Below, in pieces: positions 12,084 through 20,282 of a DNA stretch of 21,343 bases; the stretch's first letter is position 1, and every line of letters begins with the position of its first letter. The DNA comes from a virus. The stretch is from positions 1 through 21,343 of the IMG/VR virus record IMGVR_UViG_3300025646_000452; one strand, given 5' to 3'. Position numbers and translations under genes: made by a program. The notes below the pieces were generated by a model. It made no database searches. It was not told the origin of the DNA and was given only the letters and a program-made list of their open reading frames with translations.

Positions 12084-12104
12084 CAGTTCGGTAAATTTAC
12101 ACAA

Positions 12105-12662
12105 TTAGTAGTTAGGCGATACAATCACCGCACCTGTGATGCCTTGTATTTCGCCTGTAATCGGGTCAGTATTGGTCGGGTCAAAGTCCAACAATGGAGC
12201 GGGAATACGTTCCTCGGCCATCCATACGTTTTCGTACCCGTTCATATCACCAACCGCCGTTCCAGTCTTCACACCTCCACCGTTCACTTCTGCGCCGCCT
12301 TGGTAGCCCATAACGTGCCAGTTGTCGTTATTATCTCGCACCAAAATCAAAAGACGGTTTTGCCACGCTCGGCGCATCTCGTCGTTAATTACGGCTTCGA
12401 TTTTTTGAAGGTTGAAAGAAAGATTCTGTTGGTAAAAGACAGTTCCGTTTTCCATCGACGACTGTACGTCTTGGTCGAACGTTCCGCTGTTGCGTGCAAT
12501 CTGCCAACGGTAGAATGTGAATGAAGACAATATATCGCTCAATTCACCGGCTACCAACGCATCAAACGTAACGCTGTTCCACGGTGCCCAAAGAATCTCT
12601 TTCACGCCGCCTATCGCGTCTTTACACGCAAATAGACGGCCTGTTGTTAAGTCGCAACTCAT
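12105..12662 (-). CDS. Putative major tail tube protein
   Basis: This 185-aa protein opens with C-D-L-T-T-G-R-L-F-A-C-K-D-A-I-G-G-V-K-E, a start I associate with conserved Bacteroidetes phage structural proteins. The middle has R-L-L-I-L-V-R-D-N-N-D-N-W-H-V-M-G and G-G-A-E-V-N-G-G, followed by G-T-A-V-G-D-M-N-G-Y. That beta-sandwich-like pattern resembles tail tube proteins. Size and its place directly after the capsid gene, before a terminator, fit a highly expressed tube subunit. A head protein cannot be excluded. Confidence 0.55.
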   Translation of the reverse strand: MSCDLTTGRLFACKDAIGGVKEILWAPWNSVTFDALVAGELSDILSSFTFYRWQIARNSGTFDQDVQSSMENGTVFYQQNLSFNLQKIEAVINDEMRRAWQNRLLILVRDNNDNWHVMGYQGGAEVNGGGVKTGTAVGDMNGYENVWMAEERIPAPLLDFDPTNTDPITGEIQGITGAVIVSPNY

Positions 12663-12672
12663 AGTCTATCAA

Positions 12673-13671
12673 TTAAGAAGTACGGCGAATTACCGCAATA
12701 TCTTCCGGTGCTACAATTTGTGTACCTGCGGTAAAGCGCATTGACAGACGTACGTTGTCGTCGCCTGCAATCGGAGTACGGTCAATTACCAAAACTTGGT
12801 TGAAGTCGTTGGTCAAATCCGTTCCGAAGTTGTAGTTGTCGCGGTAAGACAAGATGATAGTGTCATTCGGGAAACCTGCGGGGGTTACAATCGGGAAGCC
12901 CAAGAAGTTAGTTGGGCGAGGGTCGCCTACGAAGGTAGCTGAATAACCGCCTGATGTTACTGCCACTCCTGCCATTGCACGTTGTAGCAAGAACAACGAC
13001 TTGCGGCTCATGTAAATTGCCGAGTTGGTCATGTTCTGAATAGTGTCAGGGGCGTTCGCAACCAACGCGTCAAGGTGGGTAAGGATACCCGTTGTGGCGT
13101 TGTTGTCGGCGGTAAATGTACCCGCTACTTGACCGTCGTAACCGAGGTTTGCAGCTTGGAGAACAACGTTGCGCATAATTCCTGCGAAGTGTGATTCCGC
13201 TTGTCCGCCCACGGTAGTACCGTCGGTTTCGTTGTATAGTCCACGCCACAAAGTGCGTTCGATGGTTTCGTTTACTTTGCCTGCTGCGTAACCGAGTAGG
13301 AAGTTGTTGAAGTCCTCGGGAATGCGGTCGTTGATGAAACCGTTGCCTGTTGCGAGGGCTTGCCAGTCGTGGCGAAATTGCTGCTTACAAATCTCCTCGT
13401 TTACCATCAATTCAGTCGGTACGAGTGCAATCTCGGTCAACTCCATAGATGGGTCTTCCGGCAACGTCCAATCGCACCCAAACGGCTGCACGGTGAAGCC
13501 GTCAAGTTTCTTCAACACCAAACGGTGCTTAACGTTTTGACGGGTCAACACGAAGTTGTTGCGGATTGAATCTGCGCCCAAAATGGCGGCGGCTACATAA
13601 GGCAACGCGAGTTCGCCTGCGTAGGTACTCGATACAATGTCGAGTGATGAAAGTTTAAGGTTCTTAGACAT
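12673..13671 (-). CDS. Major capsid protein
   Basis: This 332-aa protein has the features of an HK97-fold capsid subunit. The N-arm comes first, then a central segment N-E-E-I-C-K-Q-Q-F and G-N-G-F-I-N-D-R-I-P-E-D-F, then E-R-T-L-W-R-G-L-Y (spine-like). Further on are A-I-Y-M-S-R-K-S-L-F-L-L-Q-R and F-L-G-F-P-I-V-T-P-A-G-F-P-N-D-T, the usual P-domain/A-domain pattern. The C-terminus is I-A-V-I-R-R-T-S. It follows a protease and a scaffold-like gene; its start overlaps the scaffold stop (TAATG). Protease, scaffold and capsid in that order support the call strongly. Confidence 0.88.
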   Translation of the reverse strand: MSKNLKLSSLDIVSSTYAGELALPYVAAAILGADSIRNNFVLTRQNVKHRLVLKKLDGFTVQPFGCDWTLPEDPSMELTEIALVPTELMVNEEICKQQFRHDWQALATGNGFINDRIPEDFNNFLLGYAAGKVNETIERTLWRGLYNETDGTTVGGQAESHFAGIMRNVVLQAANLGYDGQVAGTFTADNNATTGILTHLDALVANAPDTIQNMTNSAIYMSRKSLFLLQRAMAGVAVTSGGYSATFVGDPRPTNFLGFPIVTPAGFPNDTIILSYRDNYNFGTDLTNDFNQVLVIDRTPIAGDDNVRLSMRFTAGTQIVAPEDIAVIRRTS

Positions 13672-14351
13672 TAGTTCTTGAATTTTTCAATAATTGCAAA
13701 TGGTACTTCGGCGGCTGACAATTTAGTAATGTCGACCTGCTCTTGGGTTTTGGCTACGCGCCCGCGTGCTGGTTTGCTTACCGCAGCGAGTTTCACCTTT
13801 TGGAGTTCTTCTTCGTTTTCTTTTACCGCTTCTTGCATTTCTGCTTTCCACGCTTCAAGCGACTTCATCACGGCTTCTGTTACTGCTGCAACAATCGCGG
13901 CGGTTTCGTCTTCGGTCATGCGTGTACGTGGTGGCGTTGGTGCATCACCTCCGTCGCCTGTCGGTTCACTCTTGGCTGCGCCGTCGGTTTCGCCTGTGGT
14001 TTCGCCTGTGGTTTCACCTTTGGCTTCGCTTTTTGTTTCACCTTCGGCGGGAGCTTCTGCTGCTTCACCGCGTGCTGCTCTTACGTCCGCAATCTTACCA
14101 CCGCTTACGGCGATGACCTGACCGTTTTTTAAGGTTACTTCGCCATCCTCAACGGCAACGAGTTCGTCGTCTTCCTCTTTGAAGATGCTAACCCCTACGC
14201 CCCATTCGGCGGCGTCGGTGTAAATCATAGTGCCGTCGGCTAACTCGCCAGACGTCATGTCTTCGACTTGCATTTTTACCTCCTCGTCCGCACTCAATTT
14301 GGCGGTGTACTTGGAGATAATGTCGAAAACGTCTTTTAGTTTCTGATTCAT
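13671..14351 (-). CDS. Scaffold-like protein
   Basis: This 226-aa protein is very acidic and low in complexity in the middle (about 95-140: E, G, T, A and P with a T-G-E-T repeat). The N-terminus looks folded. The C-terminal part has a probable coiled coil (A-V-M-K-S-L-E-A-W-K-A-E-M-Q, about 165-190) followed by basic K-P-A-R-G-R-V-A-K. Scaffolding proteins of HK97-fold heads usually have this make-up and end in a basic capsid-binding helix. It lies between the protease and capsid genes, the standard place. The linker may be where the protease clears it. Confidence 0.72.
   Translation of the reverse strand: MNQKLKDVFDIISKYTAKLSADEEVKMQVEDMTSGELADGTMIYTDAAEWGVGVSIFKEEDDELVAVEDGEVTLKNGQVIAVSGGKIADVRAARGEAAEAPAEGETKSEAKGETTGETTGETDGAAKSEPTGDGGDAPTPPRTRMTEDETAAIVAAVTEAVMKSLEAWKAEMQEAVKENEEELQKVKLAAVSKPARGRVAKTQEQVDITKLSAAEVPFAIIEKFKN
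13986..14045. repeat. 12-bp imperfect tandem repeats in scaffold-like gene
   Basis: Five 12-bp units lie in tandem on the plus strand: GGTTTCGCCTGT twice exactly (13986-13997, 13998-14009) and three diverged units. They keep the frame and encode the G-E-T-T-like linker. Slippage in this repeat could change linker length. Confidence 0.65.
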
Positions 14352-14355
14352 AATA

Positions 14356-14367
14356 ATAAACGTTTAT
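14356..14367. repeat. 12-bp palindrome in the gap before the scaffold-like gene
   Basis: ATAAACGTTTAT is a perfect palindrome in the 27-bp gap between the protease and scaffold-like genes, one of the few gaps in the late region. No promoter element is recognised beside it. It may be chance. Confidence 0.3.
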
Positions 14368-14378
14368 AGGTTTAACTC

Positions 14379-14936
14379 TTATTTATTCAATACTGCCTTT
14401 AATTCGCTCAAAAATTCATCTACGATGTCCGTTTTTTGCTTCTTATCGATGAACATTCCCTCGATTGAAAACCCTTTTACGTTGCCCGTCTTTACCTGCT
14501 CGTTCCAGTACTTGTCCGACCCGACGTACATTCCCAACATCCACGTTCCCGCAGGCGGATTCAACCCCAACGCGGCGGCTTTGTCGTTTTCTCCCATCGT
14601 AATCCAACTTTCCACCACTACGTTCTGCTCCAAAGGAACTGCGTGTTCGTGGTTTGTGTTCATCAACCGCATTTCGCGCATAAATTTATACGCGGCTTTC
14701 TCGATAGTTTCACGCGAGAACGTTATGTAATATTCCTCATTCGCTTCCCTTCTGTAAACGGGTCTATCGGGAACAAGCGCAGCCCCATACAATAGGCGTT
14801 TGTCCTCGTCAATCGCTTGGAGTTTCAACTCCTTGGAAAGTGCTACCCACGTTTCTTCTATCGCGGGGTTTTCGACTAACGAAATCATGCTAACGCCATG
14901 CGTTTCGTCGTCAATAATCATCTCGTAAATTTTCAT
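14379..14936 (-). CDS. XkdF-like prohead serine protease
   Basis: This 185-aa protein matches the Peptidase_S78_2/XkdF pattern. It has L-L-Y-G-A-A-L-V-P-D (48-57) and the helix E-K-A-A-Y-K-F-M-R-E. H96/H98 follow in N-H-E-H-A-V, then V-V-V-E-S-W, G-T-W-M-L-G-M-Y-V and K-G-F-S-I-E-G with S157. The histidine and serine fit the catalytic pair of this herpes-protease-like family. It would trim the scaffold and possibly the capsid N-arm during head maturation. It is coupled to the tape-measure gene by an ATGA overlap. Confidence 0.85.
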   Translation of the reverse strand: MKIYEMIIDDETHGVSMISLVENPAIEETWVALSKELKLQAIDEDKRLLYGAALVPDRPVYRREANEEYYITFSRETIEKAAYKFMREMRLMNTNHEHAVPLEQNVVVESWITMGENDKAAALGLNPPAGTWMLGMYVGSDKYWNEQVKTGNVKGFSIEGMFIDKKQKTDIVDEFLSELKAVLNK

Positions 14937-17008
14937 AATACGGCTTGGTCTTGTAGAAGCTGGTTGGCTTGCTGTTGGTTGGTTACATTTTGGCTAATTA
15001 CGTACGCTTGTATCGCGTTCTCTTGACCGCCCTGACCTAAAAAGTCGAGGTTAATCGTTGGCGGTGTTGCTTCGGTCGTCGTCGTGGGGGTTGGTGCGCC
15101 CGCTCCACTCGGTGCGGTGGCAACTGGTGCGCCCCCTTTGTATTGTGTTTTGGCAATCGCGGCGACTTGTGCAGCACCCTGAATACCTGCGGCGGCGGCT
15201 GCTAAAAAACGAGTACCCGGTCCTACCCCATCTTTGGCCAACGCGTCTGTAATCGCTAACGCCGTGTTGACCGTGGCTGTTCCGAGTGCCATTGCTTTAC
15301 CGGCTTGGAACAATCCCTTGTTGTTGCGCTCTGAATCTTGCGCTAACTGCATCAAGGTATTACCAATCGCCCCTACCGATTGAGCGTTCATCGCTATCGT
15401 TTGGCGGGTGGCGTTTTGGCGGTCTTTTATCTCCTTATTTAACGCTGCCTTTTTAATCGCGGCAACCCGTTGCGCTGTTATTGCTTCGATGCGGGCGTAT
15501 TCCTCCGTGCCTTGTTCGGTTATGGCTAAAATCTTATCCCACTTTTCAACTTCCTTTAATATCTCTTGTTGTAACTTTAAATCTTCTTCCGATAGTTCTG
15601 CCAACCGGAGGGCTTGGCGTACTGCCGTGCGTTTTTCTTCCGCGTCGATTTGTTTATTACGGTCTTCCTCCCGTTTTTTGGCTGCTTCCTCGTCCTTCTT
15701 TTTTTGTGCTTCCGCTTCTTGGTCGTCGTACTTCTTGTTTATCGCAGCAATTTGCGCTCGGTATGCTTCTTCAATCGTTGCGGTGTCCTGTTTGCGACGA
15801 CGTGCCAACGCGACCATTTCTTTGTACTTGTCCTCGACCGCTTTTAATTCCTTCTCTTGTTCGCTTGCGAACGCTTGAAAATGGTAATCTTCTAACGTGG
15901 CTAAATCCTCTTGGAGTTTTTTGGCCGCTTCGAGTGCTGCCTGCCGCGCTGCTGCTACCCTTGCCTCCTCCTGTTGTCGAAGCGCGCTTAGTTGGGCAAC
16001 CATTTCTTTTCTTTTGTCCTCGCTTTCCTTTTCCAAGTTGATGACCGCCGCGGCGAGTTGGGCTTCTTTTTCCTTGTCCGCTCGCAAGTCCTTGCTTAAT
16101 TTCATGCGTTCACGCTGAATCCGGAGTTCCTCTTGCGCTAATGCTATGGAAGTCTGTAATTGTTGGGCTTCGATTTGTAGGGCTTTTTCAAGCGCGGCGG
16201 CTCGTTCCTCGATGCTCCTTGAAGTGTCGGCTGCGATTCCCTTTTGTTTGGCTATCTCCCTATTTTGCTCGGCTGTTACTACTGTGTTGGCTATCTGTGC
16301 ATCTTTAAGGGCGTTTTCCGCTTGCGTTAACTCATACGCTTTCTGCGCCGCTTCTGCCATTTCCGCTCCCGCTTCGGCTACTTTGCCGGCGAAATTATCA
16401 ACCCCCGTGGCGGTTTGAATCATAGCTTCACCGTAATCTTTTATACCTTGTTCAAGCGCGTCAAAGTCCAACGTAAACACGGCTTTGAGAATATCGCCCG
16501 TTGCTTTGGCTACATCAATCAACCCTGTAAAACGGTTAATGATATTTTCCTTAATAACATTCCATAAGTCTTTGACCGCTTGCTGCGGTTGCGTGAAAAG
16601 TTTAACAAGCCATTCACCCAACGGTGCAACAATATCCCCGACCCTTTCTAACACCGTGCCGAGTGCTGCGCTGCCTGCTTTGAACGCATCCTGTACGCCT
16701 TGTATCCTTTGGAACGCTGCGAACAATGTACCCGCCGCTACAACCAACGCACCAATTCCTGTACTTATCAACGCTGACTTGAATAACTGCAACCCACCGA
16801 CCGCGCTTCTTATCGCTTTAAGCCCGTTCATCATGCCGCTAACCAACCCCCCTGTAAATCGGTCGGCGATTCCAATTATACCTTCATAGCTTTGACCGAT
16901 GCCTTTTGCGCCCTCCTTTACTTTGTCCTGCGCCTCACTGACTTCGCCGAGTTTTTGTGTTACTTTGCCCGTTTCGGCGTCGTACTCTAAAATTATGGTT
17001 TGCTTCAT
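14933..17008 (-). CDS. Tail tape measure protein
   Basis: This 691-aa protein is dominated by long charged helices. Hydrophobic segments lie near 70-95 (G-L-Q-L-F-K-S-A-L-I-S-T-G-I-G-A-L-V-V-A-A), and a long coiled coil with K/E/Q-rich heptads spans about 215-530. A second hydrophobic alanine-rich segment is near 570-620, and the end is a glycine/threonine/proline linker with a conserved-looking tail I-Q-A-Y-V-I-S-Q-N-V-T-N-Q-Q-Q. This is the classic tape measure that sets tail length. At about 1.5 angstrom per residue the tail would be near 100 nm. It lies before the head genes in the transcript, which is unusual. Confidence 0.92.
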   Translation of the reverse strand: MKQTIILEYDAETGKVTQKLGEVSEAQDKVKEGAKGIGQSYEGIIGIADRFTGGLVSGMMNGLKAIRSAVGGLQLFKSALISTGIGALVVAAGTLFAAFQRIQGVQDAFKAGSAALGTVLERVGDIVAPLGEWLVKLFTQPQQAVKDLWNVIKENIINRFTGLIDVAKATGDILKAVFTLDFDALEQGIKDYGEAMIQTATGVDNFAGKVAEAGAEMAEAAQKAYELTQAENALKDAQIANTVVTAEQNREIAKQKGIAADTSRSIEERAAALEKALQIEAQQLQTSIALAQEELRIQRERMKLSKDLRADKEKEAQLAAAVINLEKESEDKRKEMVAQLSALRQQEEARVAAARQAALEAAKKLQEDLATLEDYHFQAFASEQEKELKAVEDKYKEMVALARRRKQDTATIEEAYRAQIAAINKKYDDQEAEAQKKKDEEAAKKREEDRNKQIDAEEKRTAVRQALRLAELSEEDLKLQQEILKEVEKWDKILAITEQGTEEYARIEAITAQRVAAIKKAALNKEIKDRQNATRQTIAMNAQSVGAIGNTLMQLAQDSERNNKGLFQAGKAMALGTATVNTALAITDALAKDGVGPGTRFLAAAAAGIQGAAQVAAIAKTQYKGGAPVATAPSGAGAPTPTTTTEATPPTINLDFLGQGGQENAIQAYVISQNVTNQQQANQLLQDQAVL

Positions 17009-17187
17009 AAGAACATTCTTAATATCATAACCAAAACACCGACGTATATTGTAAGATACAACGCGGTCAACAAGTAATCCAACGGCTTAACCCACCACGG
17101 TTTTTTCAACTTGTGGCGGTTATTTACTAAATAGCTTATTGCGGTCATTACGTTTTCACCGTCGTACGCTTCCTTTATCTGGTTCAT
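17005..17187 (-). CDS. Small membrane protein between baseplate and tape measure genes
   Basis: This 60-aa protein has a basic N-terminal half (N-N-R-H-K-L-K-K-P-W-W-V-K) and one membrane helix (L-L-T-A-L-Y-L-T-I-Y-V-G-V-L-V-M-I-L, about 39-56). Both ends are coupled by 4-nt ATGA overlaps, so it is a real gene of the tail operon. In the usual siphovirus layout the tape-measure gene is preceded by tail assembly chaperones; none is seen here. Whether it is a chaperone substitute, a holin or an exclusion protein is open. Confidence 0.65.
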   Translation of the reverse strand: MNQIKEAYDGENVMTAISYLVNNRHKLKKPWWVKPLDYLLTALYLTIYVGVLVMILRMFL

Positions 17188-20100
17188 ATTATCATCATGG
17201 TATAATTACCTTTACACACTATTCTGCACGTGTCCGTGTTACTTATATCGCTCGTTAATTGAACGTTGAATAACCCGTTGCCGAGGTTGTTAAGGGTCAT
17301 TTTTATATCTCCGGACGCACCACCTACGGACGCTACTGGATTAAACCCTCCCGTCGGCTGAACGGTAGTAACCCCTCCCACGTTTTGAACCGTGGCGAGA
17401 AACGTCCGTGCATACATTGCCGTCGGTGTGTGTGTGCTACCGACGGTAACGAAGTAATTGAACAACACATCGAAGTTCAGCATCAAACACGAATTGTCAG
17501 GAATCTGCAAACGGTTGCGCTCCACGCCACCGAGTAAAAGTTCAATCGTCGTGCCTTGATTGAAGCCGCCCTCGAAAACCCACGCAACCTCCCCAGTTTG
17601 GTTTTGGCCTAATTTCGTGTGTGGTGTTACCGAATCGTGGAACGACCCTACTCCCCTGTGTACTCCATTCTCGAATGCGTAGGTGTTATCGCCGTATGCG
17701 TAAACGCTCCGCAAATCTTTATCCGCAAGCGTTGTTCCGCCGTTGCTTTTGGCGACTTTGATATTGTTACCTACTGCAATGACGTTGCTCGCGCCGCTTT
17801 CCACTTCGATTTTATGCCCTCCAATTATGCCGGAAGTCGAACCCCCCGTGTTTACGTCGTCGCCGAAACCAATCGCGATGCCTGTGGAGTGCGTTCCGCT
17901 GCCGCCGCTTATCCCCCCTCCGGGGCTGTTTGGCGGTGTTACGGGGTCTTCGATAGGGTTGTATGGGTTCGTATCAATTATCTGGCTTACGCATTCTGCC
18001 CTATCAATTAACCACACATAACCGTATTCCTCACAGCACTCTTGCGTGGGTGAAACGGGGTTGCCTGCTGCATCCTCCCAAGTTATTACGCTGTTGATAC
18101 CTGCCAACACGGGAGTATAAGTACAGGACGGCGTATCGTAAAAGTCCTTTATCAACTTGACGCGAGCGAGGTCGGGCGCGTTCGGTATGTAGTTTAATTC
18201 CAAAACACGCCAGTAACTATCTCTTATGAAGATGCGGTCGTTGAAATTAAAGGTCGCAATATCTACGCTGTCGAGTTTTATTCGGCAATCCATGATTCGC
18301 GAATACTCGGAATAGAACTGACTAATGAACCGCCGCCAATACTGGTTATATAAGTTGTTTACGGGGTTGGCAATAATCTGATGTAGCGGTACATCCCCCA
18401 TGTAATTGAGGTCGCTGTCGCCGATGTTGGGAACGGGCGTGGAGTAGTTCCCGAAAAAGGGTACTTGCGTGTTGATGACGGTGCTTGTCGCGTCGTCGTA
18501 AAACTTCGCCGATGTGAACGCTACGTTTGTTCCGTAGCTGTAATCCATCAACCCACCCCAATATGCAACCTGCACTTTGGTTTCCTTCAATACGTTGCCC
18601 TCGGAATCGACCCCTTTGTGAATCAACCAAACGCGCTGCTGCACTTGATTAACTGGGTATGCCTTGAAGATACACTCGATGTTCTGTTCACCCGTTGCGA
18701 AGTCGTTTCCTACGTCCTCGATTCTGAACCGTCCAAACGTGCGGTTTTGGTTCTCTTGGTACGCCTTGTTTAGGATGTCATTTCCCGCGCTGTACTTCCA
18801 TTCGTATTTCTTTTTTTGTATGTCCGTGGTTGGCTTTATGGTTATTGCGGTGTTGTCTATTAGGTGCGTCCAATCAATCGTCGAACCCGATGCCATGTAA
18901 TCGCTCCACGGCTCTACCTTTATCTTATTCGGGATAGTTTTATCGGGAATGAAGACTAAATTGAACATTTGTTTTAACCCGTTCAGATAGTCCAATATCT
19001 TAATGTCCGGCGCGTTCAATCCCATATCGACTGTTATGCCGTCGGTCGGCACGTTATCGGGTAGCAACTCCCACCCGCTTCCGCTTTCCATTGTGCCGCC
19101 CGCGACGCTTATGTATAAGAAGTTCCCTGAACCGAACTGATAAGGCGAGTACTTCTGAACGCCCAATCGGTACACCTGACCCGCTTCTAACCAAATATAC
19201 GGTGTGGTGTCAGTCAACTGCACGTTGGTTACAATCGACCCGACGTTGTCATAAGCGGGTAGTTCGGTGTACTGCGCTTGCTGCCAAATTATATTGGGGT
19301 TTGAAGCAAGCCCCGTGAAGATGACAATCTTTGCCTCGGGTAGTGAACTGTACGTATCGGTGGCTTGGTCTTGACCTACGTTTGCCGCGACCTTGAACTT
19401 GAAGTAACCCGAATACGTGGGTTGAAAGTGTCCGTTGCTAATAATACCGCCCGTTTCATCGTAGGTGTTGCCCGCTCCTACTTGGGGCTCGACTTGTGTT
19501 ACTACCGTGCCTTGTGATGGTGTGCTTAAATCTGTCGTATTGCGTAGGGCTACAAACGTGTTCTTGCTTACTTGGTTTTGGTCTTGAATCGCCATCCCGC
19601 CGTTCCACCACGGTGTGTAAATATCTTCCGTAAAAAACGACGTGTCTAACTCGTGGTCGGCCGCGTTGAAGATTAGGCGCAAAATTGTAAACACCGATAA
19701 AAAGGGCGTGAACTCCCCACCGCGCAAAGGGTCGGAAGTCTGCACGAGTGAATAGGCGCGAAGCCCCTTATCAATCATTCCGTACCTTACATCCCCTGCG
19801 AATAACGTGCCGCTCCACGAGTTCAATACGTTAGTCGAGTTGAGCGCGTGGTTATACCCTGACCAGTCTAAATCTGCCAACTTACGGTCGCCTATCGCCT
19901 TTGCTAACTCACCGCTTTCGCCAAAGAACGCTACCGTGTATTCGTAGTTGTCATTCAATAGCGTTACTTCTTTTAGCTGAATATACCCTCTGACTATCGG
20001 TATCGTATTTACCGATATTACCGCCGCCATTCTCACCTTCGGGTTAATGGTCGGGTTGGTAACTGCGGGGCTGTCTGCAAAAACGTTTGCGTTGTGAATC

Positions 20101-20282
20101 TCGCCGAATACGCTTTGGTTGCTTAACGTGGCGGGAATCTTAAAGGTTTGCGTGAACGCGCTTGTGGCCTTGGTTATATCCTCAATATCGCTGTATTGAT
20201 ATTTAAGGTTAATCGGGTCGTTTTTATACAACTCCAAATAAACCAGTTCCCCGCGTTGGTTAGTTACCTCAATAGTCGTCAT
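17184..20282 (-). CDS. Baseplate/tail-tip protein with adhesin-like C-terminus
   Basis: This protein is 1,032 aa from the ATG at 20282; a GTG at 20291 is the other option, and both overlap the preceding gene. The N-terminal part (about 1-170) has I-E-D-I-T-K-A-T-S-A-F-T-Q-T-F-K-I-P-A and L-L-N-D-N-Y-E-Y-T-V-A-F-F-G-E, typical of Bacteroidetes phage baseplate proteins. Domains follow up to about 760. A proline/glycine linker (780-800) then leads to S-T-G-I-A-I-G and S-N-V-I-A-V-G-N-N-I motifs (800-875), like head repeats of trimeric autotransporter adhesins. The last 150 residues are a beta-rich tip domain. It probably joins the tail tip to the host receptor. Confidence 0.78.
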   Translation of the reverse strand: MTTIEVTNQRGELVYLELYKNDPINLKYQYSDIEDITKATSAFTQTFKIPATLSNQSVFGEIHNANVFADSPAVTNPTINPKVRMAAVISVNTIPIVRGYIQLKEVTLLNDNYEYTVAFFGESGELAKAIGDRKLADLDWSGYNHALNSTNVLNSWSGTLFAGDVRYGMIDKGLRAYSLVQTSDPLRGGEFTPFLSVFTILRLIFNAADHELDTSFFTEDIYTPWWNGGMAIQDQNQVSKNTFVALRNTTDLSTPSQGTVVTQVEPQVGAGNTYDETGGIISNGHFQPTYSGYFKFKVAANVGQDQATDTYSSLPEAKIVIFTGLASNPNIIWQQAQYTELPAYDNVGSIVTNVQLTDTTPYIWLEAGQVYRLGVQKYSPYQFGSGNFLYISVAGGTMESGSGWELLPDNVPTDGITVDMGLNAPDIKILDYLNGLKQMFNLVFIPDKTIPNKIKVEPWSDYMASGSTIDWTHLIDNTAITIKPTTDIQKKKYEWKYSAGNDILNKAYQENQNRTFGRFRIEDVGNDFATGEQNIECIFKAYPVNQVQQRVWLIHKGVDSEGNVLKETKVQVAYWGGLMDYSYGTNVAFTSAKFYDDATSTVINTQVPFFGNYSTPVPNIGDSDLNYMGDVPLHQIIANPVNNLYNQYWRRFISQFYSEYSRIMDCRIKLDSVDIATFNFNDRIFIRDSYWRVLELNYIPNAPDLARVKLIKDFYDTPSCTYTPVLAGINSVITWEDAAGNPVSPTQECCEEYGYVWLIDRAECVSQIIDTNPYNPIEDPVTPPNSPGGGISGGSGTHSTGIAIGFGDDVNTGGSTSGIIGGHKIEVESGASNVIAVGNNIKVAKSNGGTTLADKDLRSVYAYGDNTYAFENGVHRGVGSFHDSVTPHTKLGQNQTGEVAWVFEGGFNQGTTIELLLGGVERNRLQIPDNSCLMLNFDVLFNYFVTVGSTHTPTAMYARTFLATVQNVGGVTTVQPTGGFNPVASVGGASGDIKMTLNNLGNGLFNVQLTSDISNTDTCRIVCKGNYTMMII

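Noticed and set aside
13678-14132. Three overlapping plus-strand frames opposite the scaffold-like gene
   Set aside because: Low-complexity antisense readings of the 12-bp repeat region; all three frames are open because of composition.
15408-16118. Several plus-strand frames opposite the tape measure gene
   Set aside because: They are serine-, leucine- and arginine-rich shadows of the alanine/glutamate/lysine-rich coiled coil on the other strand.
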